Shown one piece after another: positions 26,618 to 35,260 of a stretch of DNA of 60,776 bases; within the stretch, counting starts at the first letter, position 1; every line of letters begins with the position of its first letter. Made by a program: the position numbers and the translations under genes. Under the pieces are notes generated by a model. That model made no database searches, was not told the DNA's origin, and worked only from the letters and a program-made list of their open reading frames with translations. The stretch comes from Bacteroidota bacterium (GTDB taxonomy: Bacteria > Bacteroidota > Bacteroidia > Palsa-965), in assembly GCA_013298545.1 (NCBI GenBank), contig JAAFIA010000019.1:1-60776 (forward strand). Direction: 5' to 3'.

Positions 26618-27346
26618 TCAAACGCCTTGATTCAGCGATTCTTCTGAAACGCCCTCCGATGAATTTGCTCCATGTTCATCACCAAGGTATTTCTTCACCA
26701 AACTATGAAAGAGGTAAATGAATGGTGTTAGACCAATTGCAATAATAAATTTCAATACGTAATTCGTCAGGCCCATCACCAAATAGTCTTCAAAACTAAC
26801 GATTCCCGGAAGCCAAAATCCGATTCCTAAAACAACATACGAATCGACCAATTGTGAAAACAAGGTTGAACCCGTTGAACGCAACCAAATCATTTTTCCA
26901 CCCGTTTTTTCGCGGAAAAACCAAAACAAAAACGAGTCGAGCAACTGCGATAATAAAAACGCTGTAATACTTCCAACAATAATCCAGCCCGCCTGCCCAA
27001 ACACCGCATTGAACTGCTCGTCGTTTGCTGGCGAAAATGATGCCGCTTTAAATTGCATGGCCGCAAACAATATCAAAAAAGCATACCCAATTAAACAAGC
27101 CGTGAGGATAGAAAGCCGCCGAACAGCCTTGCGTCCGTAAAACTCATTGATAATATCGGTTCCTAAAAACACAAATGGCCAAGGCAAAATACCTATAACA
27201 GCCGTATATGTTCCAAAATCTAGACTACCTGCTTGGAGCGGGATTTGAATCAATTTGGAACTGATTACTTCTGCTATCAACGCATTGGTAATAAACAAGC
27301 CTGCAAGTGCGAAAAATAAACGCTCCGATTTTTTTTCAAGAATCAT
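26618..27346 (-). CDS. Queuosine-precursor transporter (QPTR/YhhQ family)
   Basis: The product has 242 residues with about six membrane segments. Family signatures include ITNALIAEVISSKLIQI, FGTYTAVIGILPWPFVFLGTDIINEFYG and a later VDSYVVLGIGF helix. YhhQ-type carriers import queuosine precursors (preQ0/preQ1) for tRNA modification. The C-terminal tail after about residue 222 is hydrophilic. The ATG at 27346 was chosen over a frame starting at 27391, which lies in the inverted repeat shared with bioA. The family is secure; the substrate follows from the family. Confidence 0.88.
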   Translation of the reverse strand: MILEKKSERLFFALAGLFITNALIAEVISSKLIQIPLQAGSLDFGTYTAVIGILPWPFVFLGTDIINEFYGRKAVRRLSILTACLIGYAFLILFAAMQFKAASFSPANDEQFNAVFGQAGWIIVGSITAFLLSQLLDSFLFWFFREKTGGKMIWLRSTGSTLFSQLVDSYVVLGIGFWLPGIVSFEDYLVMGLTNYVLKFIIAIGLTPFIYLFHSLVKKYLGDEHGANSSEGVSEESLNQGV

Positions 27347-27384
27347 ACCACCAAAGTACAATTTAACCGTCGATTTGTTTCGCC

Positions 27385-27419
27385 TACGCAAGAATATCTT
27401 TTCTCAAACCGCTTGCGTA
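27385..27419. promoter_or_regulatory. Inverted repeat in the divergent bioA/transporter region
   Basis: TACGCAAG (27385-27392) and CTTGCGTA (27412-27419) are perfect 8-base inverted repeats 19 bases apart. The right arm overlaps a near -7 box (TAACTTCG, 27418-27425) just before bioA, so it could be an operator. No known regulator motif is recognised. Confidence 0.35.
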
Positions 27420-27429
27420 ACTTCGCCGC

Positions 27430-28716
27430 ATGAGTTCGAACATTTCATTAGCCGAGCGCGATCGTCAAGCGGTATGGCATCCATTTACACCACAAATCGA
27501 AAGCCACAACCCTATCGCATTCGTGCGTGGCTCAGGCGCGTGTTTGTATGATGAAGCTGAAAACACATATATCGATGCTATTGCTTCGTGGTGGGTAAAC
27601 CTTCATGGCCACACGCATCCGCACATTGTAAGCGCGATTATGAAACAAGTACAAACGCTTGAACACGCTATCTTTTCAGGCTTTACACACGAGCCTGCAA
27701 TTCGACTAGCCGAAATGCTCCTCAGCAAACTTGCGTTTACCAATAAAGTTTTTTACTCCGACGATGGCTCAACAGCCGTTGAAGTTGCCTTAAAAATGGC
27801 TTTTCAGTATTGGCACAATTTGGGCGAGCCGCGCTACAAACTGATTGCGTTTGAAAATGCCTATCATGGCGATACATTTGGAGGCATGTCGGTTGGTGCG
27901 CGCAATGTATTTAGCCGCGCGTTTGAGCAAGTCTTGTTTGATGTCATTACCATTCCTGCTCCAACACGAGGAAATGAAGCCACCTCGCTACACAAACTAA
28001 CCGAAATTTTAAGCCGTGAAAAAATTGCGGCATTGATTGTCGAGCCACTTGTTCAAGGTGCCGCAGGCATGGTGATGTATGAACCGCAAGCACTTGATGC
28101 GCTTTTTGATCTTGCTCGCAAGCATGAAGTCATTCTCATTGCCGATGAAGTGATGACTGGTTTTGGCCGAACAGGAACTTGGTTTGCATCCGATCAACTC
28201 GAGATTAAACCAGATATTGTTTGCTTGTCGAAAGGCATCACAGGCGGATTTTTGCCGCTTGGTGCCACACTTTGCAATACGCGTGTATATGAGGCGTACC
28301 TGACATCTGATCGCTACAAAACTTTTTTTCATGGACACTCCTATACCGCCAATCCAACAGCATGCGCCGCAGCCGTTGCAAGTTTTGAATTGTTGGAACA
28401 AGTAGAAACACAACAAGCCATCAAACGCATTACAGCCTATCAACAAAAGCAAACAGAACTGTTGTCCAAACATCCTTGTGTTGCTGATGCGCGTTGTTGC
28501 GGAACAATCGCTGCATTTGAACTGCGTTCACGCCAAGAAACAAATTACTTGCATCCGCTTGCCGATGAGATGCTCGCTTTTTTTACTGCCGAAAAAATCA
28601 TTCTACGCCCTTTGGGCAATATCGTTTATGTGCTTCCCCCCTACTGCATCAGCGATACACAACTCGATCAGGTGTATGACGCGATCAAACGTTTCCTTGA
28701 ATTGCATCAGGCTTAA
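27430..28716 (+). CDS. bioA: Adenosylmethionine-8-amino-7-oxononanoate aminotransferase
   Basis: The product has 428 residues. This PLP aminotransferase converts 8-amino-7-oxononanoate to 7,8-diaminononanoate in biotin synthesis, with S-adenosylmethionine as amino donor. BioA-specific features are AVWHPFTP and ASWWVNLHGHTHPHI near the N-terminus. Lys268 in CLSKGITGG binds PLP, and ADEVMTGFGRTG and FFHGHSYTANP also fit. No other biotin gene is adjacent. Confidence 0.95.
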   Translation: MSSNISLAERDRQAVWHPFTPQIESHNPIAFVRGSGACLYDEAENTYIDAIASWWVNLHGHTHPHIVSAIMKQVQTLEHAIFSGFTHEPAIRLAEMLLSKLAFTNKVFYSDDGSTAVEVALKMAFQYWHNLGEPRYKLIAFENAYHGDTFGGMSVGARNVFSRAFEQVLFDVITIPAPTRGNEATSLHKLTEILSREKIAALIVEPLVQGAAGMVMYEPQALDALFDLARKHEVILIADEVMTGFGRTGTWFASDQLEIKPDIVCLSKGITGGFLPLGATLCNTRVYEAYLTSDRYKTFFHGHSYTANPTACAAAVASFELLEQVETQQAIKRITAYQQKQTELLSKHPCVADARCCGTIAAFELRSRQETNYLHPLADEMLAFFTAEKIILRPLGNIVYVLPPYCISDTQLDQVYDAIKRFLELHQA

Positions 28717-28778
28717 CTGAATCAAACGTATCAGAATTGCGATTTATCGGCAAAAACCTATTTTTCATCTTCATTTTG

Positions 28779-28786
28779 TATATTTG
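28779..28786 (+). promoter_or_regulatory. Candidate -7 box for the large T9SS gene
   Basis: TATATTTG matches TAnnTTTG exactly and lies 30 bases before the ATG at 28817. No well-placed -33 TTG is seen. Confidence 0.4.
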
Positions 28787-28816
28787 CTTAGAGTAGTTTT
28801 AAGCAAACAGACCGCC

Positions 28817-31800
28817 ATGAAAAAAATTCTATTTACCCTCGGTGTAATTTTCACATCGCTCCATTCCCATGCACAAACACTTGTTTTTCATGAAAATTTT
28901 GAAACCGCTGATAGTGTTACGGCAAGCGGAAACCCAACATGGGCAAGCAATCTAACGCTCCAAGTAAGTGGCTTGCGCAGTTATCGCAATCCCATTGCAG
29001 CATCTGATACGTCGTGGTTAACGACTTCGACATTTAGCACCACAGGCAATTCGTTTGTTATTTTAAATTTCAGTCATATCTGTAAGATTGAGTTTTTCGA
29101 CGCGGCAATCATTGAAGCGTCGAACGATAATGGTGTTACTTGGAACCGACTTACAGGTACGCAATACCTGGGCACGGCTCCGTTTCAAGCGCAAGGAAAT
29201 AAATTTGCTTCTGCCTCATACATTGATTGGGTTCCTGGAAATAATTCTGCCGTTCCAACAAATACGTGGTGGAAACAAGAAGCGTTTGATGTATCTGTAT
29301 TTCTGTCCAACGCTGCACAATGTAAGCTACGTTTCAAATTATACGATGTAAACACAAACGGCGCTAACAACAATTACGGTTGGGTTATTGATGATATTAA
29401 TGTCATTGCTGCGGCATCGGAATTGAATCCGCCCGTAATCACGTACATCAATCCAATTTATTTAAACACCATTTTCAGTCTTGGGCCATTCAACATTACA
29501 GCTGATATTACCGATCAGTCTGGATTAGCTACTGCAGATTTATTTTACACCGTCAATAATGGTCCACAGCAACAAGTAGCCATGACCAATTCGAGTGGCA
29601 ATACGTGGGTTGGTGTTATTCCGGCATCGAATGATTCTGATACCATTTGTTACTATGTTGCTGCGGTTGATGCTTCTCCTGCCTCAAACAGTGCGGTCAA
29701 TCCGTTGAGTGGTTGTCGTCAGTTTGTTTCCCTTGCTGCCTTATCATTTCCTTATTTCGACAATTTTGATGGGCCTAATGTATTGTGGACAGATACCGTA
29801 CTCGGCGATCCGAATTCGCAATGGCAATTGGGAACTCCCAATTTCAACCAAACCAATTCTGCTCATTCTGCACCAAATGCGTGGGACATAAACCTAACCA
29901 GTGTTTATACCGACAATGCACATGCCGAGTTGATTTCACCAGTATTTGATTTTTCGACGACTGTAAATGCCCGCATGAGTTTTTGGCATAACCGCGACGC
30001 TGAAGGAAATTTTGATGGCATGCACATTGAATATACAACTGATGGAAATACGTGGAATATTCTGGGTATTATAAATGATCCCAACGCGACCAATTGGTAC
30101 ACCACGACGCTTTTTGCAGATAATAATCCCGGCTGGGATGGCAATAGTGGTGGATGGATAAAATCGGAATATACCCTTTCCCTTCTGAACAATGTGGTTG
30201 GCCCTGTTCAATTCAAATTTGTTTTTGTCTCCGACCCTTCCGTATCATTTGGCTTTTCTGGTTATTCTATTGATGATTTTGAAATTCGTCCACCATTTCC
30301 TCTTGATGCAGAAGCCGAACTTATTTTAAGTCCTGATGTAACCAGTTGTGTGGGTACTGGACCGCAAACCGTTTCATTGGTTATCTACAACGATGGATCG
30401 CAACCTTTAGTTGGTCCGTTTAACGTAGCTTATGTATATGACAATGGTGCACCAGTTGTAGAACAATATATCGGAACACTTGCTGCTGGAGTTCGCGATA
30501 CACTTGTTTTTGCAACACCATTCAATAACACCGTTGGCATGCACACACTCGAAGTTTATACCGATTATACAGGCGACAACTGGCATTTAAACGATACATT
30601 GAGTGCGACTTTCAACACACTGGGAAGTGTTGCTGTTCCTTACTTCAACGGATTTGAAACATTTAGTAGCCTCAACGATTTTTGTTTGACATTGACGGCA
30701 CAAGGACGCATTTCGTTTTCGGCATTGGCTGCTAATGCTGGATCACAAGGGATTCAGTTTGACGCCACAAACTCAAGCGATTGGGATTTTGGATCAGACA
30801 CCATCACATCTTCTCAATTTTATATTTGGAGTCCAACCATGAGCGATCAGCAACGCGCCAATGCACGATTAATTGTCAATACAACTGGCTTCAATCATCT
30901 AGTTTTACAATTTGACGCTAAACTTTTGTATTCATTCGGCAATGAATACACCAATTTCCGTGTCAAAGTAAATGGACAGATGATCACACCGCATTTGATG
31001 CCAAACAATAGCGATTCGCCGTATTTGCAATACAGTTATTTACTTGACGCGTTTTTACCAGCAAACTCGCTCACCATCGATTTTGAGTCGAAAGTAGCTT
31101 TTGATGCGCAATTCAATAACTCGGGTATTTATTTCGATAATTTGTACATCTATGTTCCAGATAGTATCGATGCGGGTGTACAACAAATAGTTGATCCCCG
31201 TGCACAAACGCAAGCGAATGCAACGGAAACAGTAACTGTTCGCATCAAAAATTATGGTTTCTCCACGCTTACTTCAATTCCAGTTTCGTATCAGGTAAAT
31301 AACAATGTGCCTGTAACCGAAACATGGACAGGAAGTTTGGCCGGAAATCAAGCGGTGAATTTTACGTTTGCCACAACCTTTACAGCACCAACTGGAGCGT
31401 ATAGTTTATGTGCTTGGACAAGTGTTCTAAATGATACAGCCACCGCAAATGATTCGACTTGCAAAACGATTATTGGTATGCCTATTTTACCCGTTCCGTT
31501 TGCAACCGATTTTGAAGGTCCATTGCTTTTTGCCCCCGAATCGAGTAGCCCTGTTTCGTGGGAACTTGGCATGCCATTGCCTCCCAACATCAACACGACA
31601 CATAGTGGCTCAAATGCGTGGGAAATTGACCTGAATGGTCCTTATTCGACAAATAGTAACGAATATCTCTACACACCATTCTTCGATTTTTCGCAAACAA
31701 CAAATGCCGAATTGCGTTTCTGGCAATGGTATCATGCTGATAATTTTTCGGATGGTGGACGCGTTGAATTGTCGCTCGATGGCGGGCAAACGTGGTCAAC

Positions 31801-33244
31801 GCTTGGTGTTGCATTTGACCCTCTCGGTACAAATTGGTACAACCAAAATTTCATTAGTTCATCCAACCAAGCCGCTTGGACGGGAACTGGTGGAGCATAT
31901 TTCCAATCGAAATACAAATTGGATGCGCTCGATAATTTTCCAACGCCAGTTCAGTTCCGTTTTGTATTTACATCCGATAATTTTGCTTCGGGCAACGATG
32001 GCTGGGCAATTGACGACTTCGAGATTTTTGTTCCAGTTTCTGCGGGTACAAACGAAATCACATTTGGAAATACTTCGCCATTACCAATTCCGGGAAACAA
32101 CAACGTAAAAATTTTCATCGAAAATTCGGGCTTACTACCCATTGGACAAGTCAATGCTACTTTAGAAATTGATAACGTTATGGTTGTTACCGATGCGCTT
32201 ACATTTAATCCAATGCTTCAGCCTGGACAAGCCCAACAACATCAGTTTTCGTTGCCTTGGACCAATGCTTCACCGGGCTTTCACACGGTTCGCTGCTGGA
32301 CATCGGCTCCAAATGGTTTGCCGGATACATTTATTCCAGACGATACAACGGCGTGGACGGTTTCCGTAATGGATACAGTTGCTGGTTATCCGTATTGCAA
32401 TGATTTTGAAGATAACAATGGCACAAGTCCGTTGACCACGATGAATGCGGTTCGTTTTACCAATACAGCAAACTCGTTCCGTCAAGGCACACCACAGAAA
32501 AACATCATTACCAGTGCGCACGGTGGTACAAAATGCTGGATTACGAATCTTACATTAAACTATTTATCGTCTGATAGCTCTGGGCTGTTTCTGCCAATCT
32601 TTACGGTTGATACCACCAACTGTTATCACATTGAGTTTTGGACCAATTACCAAACTCCAGTAAATCAAGATGGCGGTGTTGTTCAGTATTCGTATGACAT
32701 GGGATATACATGGCAAACGATGGGTATTGCTTATGAGCCAAACTGGTATGTGAGTGCTAGTTGCGCAGGACTTGGTTCTGGTTATCAACCCAGTTTTTCA
32801 GGCACTTCGGGAACATGGGTAAAAATGCAGCACGATTATCGTTTCTCGCAAGCCGGACCAGTCATAATCCGTTTCCGTTTTGGTTCAGATGTTGGTATTC
32901 AATCTGAAGGTTGGGCCATTGACGATATTTGCTTCAATCGTATTCCGCCATGTGTATTAAGCATTGACGATCCAATTTATGCAGATGGTTTTATGCTCGA
33001 TCAAAATATGCCGAATCCGGCTTCGCAAACAACGACCATCAATTATTCAATTCCTGAAGATGGTAAAGTGGTTTTGCGACTGACCAATATCCTCGGCGAG
33101 GAAATGATGAGCAACAGCGAAACCCAACAACAAGGACAACATGCTTGGAACATTGATGTTTCTTCACTTGCTGCTGGCGTTTATTTCTACGAACTCAATT
33201 TCGGAAATGTACGACTTGTAAAACGTTTGATTGTTTCGCATTGA
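28817..33244 (+). CDS. Large T9SS cargo protein with five jelly-roll modules
   Basis: The product has 1475 residues from the ATG at 28817 (signal peptide MKKILFTLGVIFTSLHSHAQ). Five MAM/jelly-roll-like modules can be read at about residues 20-200, 311-491, 609-781, 892-1072 and 1191-1377. Each starts with a F(D/E)-F/G-F(E/D)-type strand and ends with a strand like GWAIDDFEI. Modules 2 and 4 are especially alike, so an internal duplication is likely. Between them are CARDB-like segments (VSYQVNNNVPVTETWTG, LEVYTDYTGD). The last 80 residues are a type A T9SS sorting domain (LDQNMPNPASQTT, YFYELNFG, KRLIVS). It is probably a surface adhesin; no catalytic motif is seen. Confidence 0.88.
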   Translation: MKKILFTLGVIFTSLHSHAQTLVFHENFETADSVTASGNPTWASNLTLQVSGLRSYRNPIAASDTSWLTTSTFSTTGNSFVILNFSHICKIEFFDAAIIEASNDNGVTWNRLTGTQYLGTAPFQAQGNKFASASYIDWVPGNNSAVPTNTWWKQEAFDVSVFLSNAAQCKLRFKLYDVNTNGANNNYGWVIDDINVIAAASELNPPVITYINPIYLNTIFSLGPFNITADITDQSGLATADLFYTVNNGPQQQVAMTNSSGNTWVGVIPASNDSDTICYYVAAVDASPASNSAVNPLSGCRQFVSLAALSFPYFDNFDGPNVLWTDTVLGDPNSQWQLGTPNFNQTNSAHSAPNAWDINLTSVYTDNAHAELISPVFDFSTTVNARMSFWHNRDAEGNFDGMHIEYTTDGNTWNILGIINDPNATNWYTTTLFADNNPGWDGNSGGWIKSEYTLSLLNNVVGPVQFKFVFVSDPSVSFGFSGYSIDDFEIRPPFPLDAEAELILSPDVTSCVGTGPQTVSLVIYNDGSQPLVGPFNVAYVYDNGAPVVEQYIGTLAAGVRDTLVFATPFNNTVGMHTLEVYTDYTGDNWHLNDTLSATFNTLGSVAVPYFNGFETFSSLNDFCLTLTAQGRISFSALAANAGSQGIQFDATNSSDWDFGSDTITSSQFYIWSPTMSDQQRANARLIVNTTGFNHLVLQFDAKLLYSFGNEYTNFRVKVNGQMITPHLMPNNSDSPYLQYSYLLDAFLPANSLTIDFESKVAFDAQFNNSGIYFDNLYIYVPDSIDAGVQQIVDPRAQTQANATETVTVRIKNYGFSTLTSIPVSYQVNNNVPVTETWTGSLAGNQAVNFTFATTFTAPTGAYSLCAWTSVLNDTATANDSTCKTIIGMPILPVPFATDFEGPLLFAPESSSPVSWELGMPLPPNINTTHSGSNAWEIDLNGPYSTNSNEYLYTPFFDFSQTTNAELRFWQWYHADNFSDGGRVELSLDGGQTWSTLGVAFDPLGTNWYNQNFISSSNQAAWTGTGGAYFQSKYKLDALDNFPTPVQFRFVFTSDNFASGNDGWAIDDFEIFVPVSAGTNEITFGNTSPLPIPGNNNVKIFIENSGLLPIGQVNATLEIDNVMVVTDALTFNPMLQPGQAQQHQFSLPWTNASPGFHTVRCWTSAPNGLPDTFIPDDTTAWTVSVMDTVAGYPYCNDFEDNNGTSPLTTMNAVRFTNTANSFRQGTPQKNIITSAHGGTKCWITNLTLNYLSSDSSGLFLPIFTVDTTNCYHIEFWTNYQTPVNQDGGVVQYSYDMGYTWQTMGIAYEPNWYVSASCAGLGSGYQPSFSGTSGTWVKMQHDYRFSQAGPVIIRFRFGSDVGIQSEGWAIDDICFNRIPPCVLSIDDPIYADGFMLDQNMPNPASQTTTINYSIPEDGKVVLRLTNILGEEMMSNSETQQQGQHAWNIDVSSLAAGVYFYELNFGNVRLVKRLIVSH

Positions 33245-33258
33245 TTTTTCATTCCAAT

Positions 33259-33296
33259 AAAAAGCGGCTGTCAATATCTTGGCAGCCGCTTTTTTT
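33259..33296. terminator. Bidirectional terminator between convergent genes
   Basis: AAAAGCGGCTG (33260-33270) and CAGCCGCTTTT (33283-33293) form an 11-bp stem followed by T-runs on both strands. It sits between the stops at 33244 and 33300. Confidence 0.8.
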
Positions 33297-33299
33297 ACA

Positions 33300-33800
33300 T
33301 TAATCTTTCAAATCAAATCTTGTTTTCACTTCTTCATAATTTGTCCAATCGATATCTGGATTGGCTTTACGCGCTTGATCGGGAATGATGACAACTTTGT
33401 AGGTGAGTGTTGTGCCGTAATAAGTTGTTGGATCGTCGCCGGAAAATACACCATTGTATGTCCAGTTAATTGTAACAGCATTTACAACGTATTTAAAACC
33501 CATAAAGTAATTAGTCGATGCAACTTCTGTAAATGGAAGTGCATTCCACGATGTTTGCTCTTTAAAATAAACTAAAACTGCTGCGCTATCAATACTTTCT
33601 GGGGTTAATTCTGGTATAGAAAAACTTTGCAACCATTGCGAAGAGCTATATTGCCAATTGGTTGCTTGAAATGTGTACGATTTGACATTTACCTCTCCTG
33701 CAGGCCCTTGTGGTCCTTGGGGTCCTTCTTTTCGACAATTGTTAAAGACGATTACAATTGTACTAAGTGATATCAGTAAAAAAAAATGTTTTGGCTTCAT
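33300..33800 (-). CDS. Lipoprotein with a short collagen-like segment
   Basis: The product has 166 residues. A lipoprotein signal (FFLLISLSTIVIVFNNC, Cys22) is followed directly by KEGPQGPQGPAGEV, a three-triplet collagen-like stretch, and a beta-rich domain of about 125 residues (YTFQATNWQYSSSQW, YVVNAVTINWTYNGVF). Collagen-like tails right after a lipobox are common in Bacteroidota lipoproteins. The function is unknown. Its ATG overlaps the stop of the upstream gene by 4 bases (ATGA), so the two are translationally coupled. Confidence 0.82.
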   Translation of the reverse strand: MKPKHFFLLISLSTIVIVFNNCRKEGPQGPQGPAGEVNVKSYTFQATNWQYSSSQWLQSFSIPELTPESIDSAAVLVYFKEQTSWNALPFTEVASTNYFMGFKYVVNAVTINWTYNGVFSGDDPTTYYGTTLTYKVVIIPDQARKANPDIDWTNYEEVKTRFDLKD

Positions 33801-34114
33801 GGTATTTTTGTTTTGGGTTTGTATAAAAAATTGATTGTTTGATCGTATGCTGTATCCGATTTCCGAAAGCTTTTTGAAAAAGCATTTTTCAAAAAGTATC
33901 CTGCAACAAAAAGTATCATTAAAATTAGGATGCTGATAAACAGCAGTTTTAACCCTTGAGGACTTTTGCGATTGGCTTCGTGCTGCGAAGGATCGATATT
34001 CACGTTCAAGTGAACATTATTGGTATTGTTTCCAGCGTTGTTAATGGAACTGCTATTGCTGTTGGCAATATTGGTTGCTGGCGGGAGAACCGGAGGTTGT
34101 TTTGGTGATGGCAT
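33797..34114 (-). CDS. Small single-pass membrane protein
   Basis: The product has 105 residues. An Asn/Ser-rich N-terminal part (about 1-45, with NVHLNVNIDPSQ) is followed by one membrane helix (LKLLFISILILMILFVAGYF, about 55-75) and a short basic tail. There is no signal peptide, so the N-terminus probably stays inside. Nothing known is recognised. It has a good promoter and is coupled to the collagen-like lipoprotein gene, so they probably act together. Confidence 0.7.
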   Translation of the reverse strand: MPSPKQPPVLPPATNIANSNSSSINNAGNNTNNVHLNVNIDPSQHEANRKSPQGLKLLFISILILMILFVAGYFLKNAFSKSFRKSDTAYDQTINFLYKPKTKIP

Positions 34115-34135
34115 ATATACTTATTTATATATATA

Positions 34136-34165
34136 CAAAAATAGGTATTATTTTCAAAAATCAAA
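34136..34165 (-). promoter_or_regulatory. Promoter for the membrane protein/lipoprotein pair
   Basis: On the minus strand TTTG (34165-34162), 18 bases, TATTTTTG (34143-34136) is a full consensus match. It lies 21 bases before the ATG at 34114. Confidence 0.55.
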
Positions 34166-34263
34166 GTAAATAGACAACTTTTTTCGTTTACACTAAATAA
34201 GTGATGATTGAAAGCTCTTTTTTCCGATATTCGTAACGCATCCCGCAAAACAATTTTGTTTTT

Positions 34264-35259
34264 ATGCGAAAACTTTTTTTGGCCATTTTACTCGGAACGT
34301 CGCTCCTGACGAATTCTTGTAAAAACGAACTGGATGTATTAGATGATTACCGCGAAATCATGATTTCGTATGGTTTGTTTAATCCGGCTGACACCATTCA
34401 TTATTTACGCATCAACAAAGGATTTCTTGGAGCTGGTAATGCACTCGAAATGGCTTCTAATGCAGATTCAACAACTTATCAGCCGGGAACACTGGATGTG
34501 AAAGTTGAGCAGTGGCGCAATGGCGTTTTGGTACAAACGATCAATATGATTCCCGACAATACCGTTCCGCGCGATAGTGGTTTATTCGCATCTCCTGATC
34601 AGGTTTTATACCGCGGAAATTTTTCGCTAGCGCAAGATGGCAGTACCTATAAAATGATTTCTAAGAATGTGGTGTCTGGCCTTTCGGCAACAGCATCTAT
34701 GAAAATAATACAGCCGTTTCAATTAACGATTCCTACAACAGCGAATGCGGTTGATTTTACAGATACCTTGCCTTTGCGGATACGCTTTCAGGCACCTAGC
34801 AATGGACGACGCTTCCTTCCGATCATTCGCTTTCATTACCTAGAGAAATTTATTTTTGATTCAACGCAAGTAACAGAAAAGTATTTTGACTGGTCGCTTT
34901 CTGAATTGGATGTACTGAGTTCTGTAGGCAACGAACAACTCGAATGGCAAATCAATCGCGCTGACTTTTTTCGCGTGATGGCGCAACGTATTCCAATTAA
35001 TTCCAATGTATTTCGGGTAACCGATGGCTTTGAAATTATTGTGGTAAGTGCTAACGATGATTTATCACTTTATATTGATGTACTCAAAGCAATCAATAGT
35101 GCGCAAGCAGATTTGCAGCCTTATACCAATGTTCAAGGTGGAATTGGCTTATTTGCTTGCCGCTATACCAAGCACTTTGCGGGCTATCGGGTAAATGCCA
35201 GTACGGTTACAGAAATTCGGCTTGGCGCATCAACTAGTCCATTGGGATTTGTGCGCTAA
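34264..35259 (+). CDS. Lipoprotein, paralogue of the one at 37763
   Basis: The product has 331 residues with a lipobox (SLLTNSC, Cys19) and acidic residues after it (CKNELDVLDD), as in Bacteroidota surface lipoproteins. Its N-terminal 110 residues align well with the protein at 37763-38785: LDVLDDYREIMISYGL against LDLLDDWKETTIVYGL, and INKGFLGAGNALEMA against IQKAFLGPDNALAMA. Near the end, YTNVQGGIGLFACRYT resembles the last motif of DUF4249 proteins, so both may belong to that broad group. Function unknown. Its stop is one base from the stop of the convergent propeller gene. Confidence 0.82.
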   Translation: MRKLFLAILLGTSLLTNSCKNELDVLDDYREIMISYGLFNPADTIHYLRINKGFLGAGNALEMASNADSTTYQPGTLDVKVEQWRNGVLVQTINMIPDNTVPRDSGLFASPDQVLYRGNFSLAQDGSTYKMISKNVVSGLSATASMKIIQPFQLTIPTTANAVDFTDTLPLRIRFQAPSNGRRFLPIIRFHYLEKFIFDSTQVTEKYFDWSLSELDVLSSVGNEQLEWQINRADFFRVMAQRIPINSNVFRVTDGFEIIVVSANDDLSLYIDVLKAINSAQADLQPYTNVQGGIGLFACRYTKHFAGYRVNASTVTEIRLGASTSPLGFVR

Positions 35260-35260
35260 A

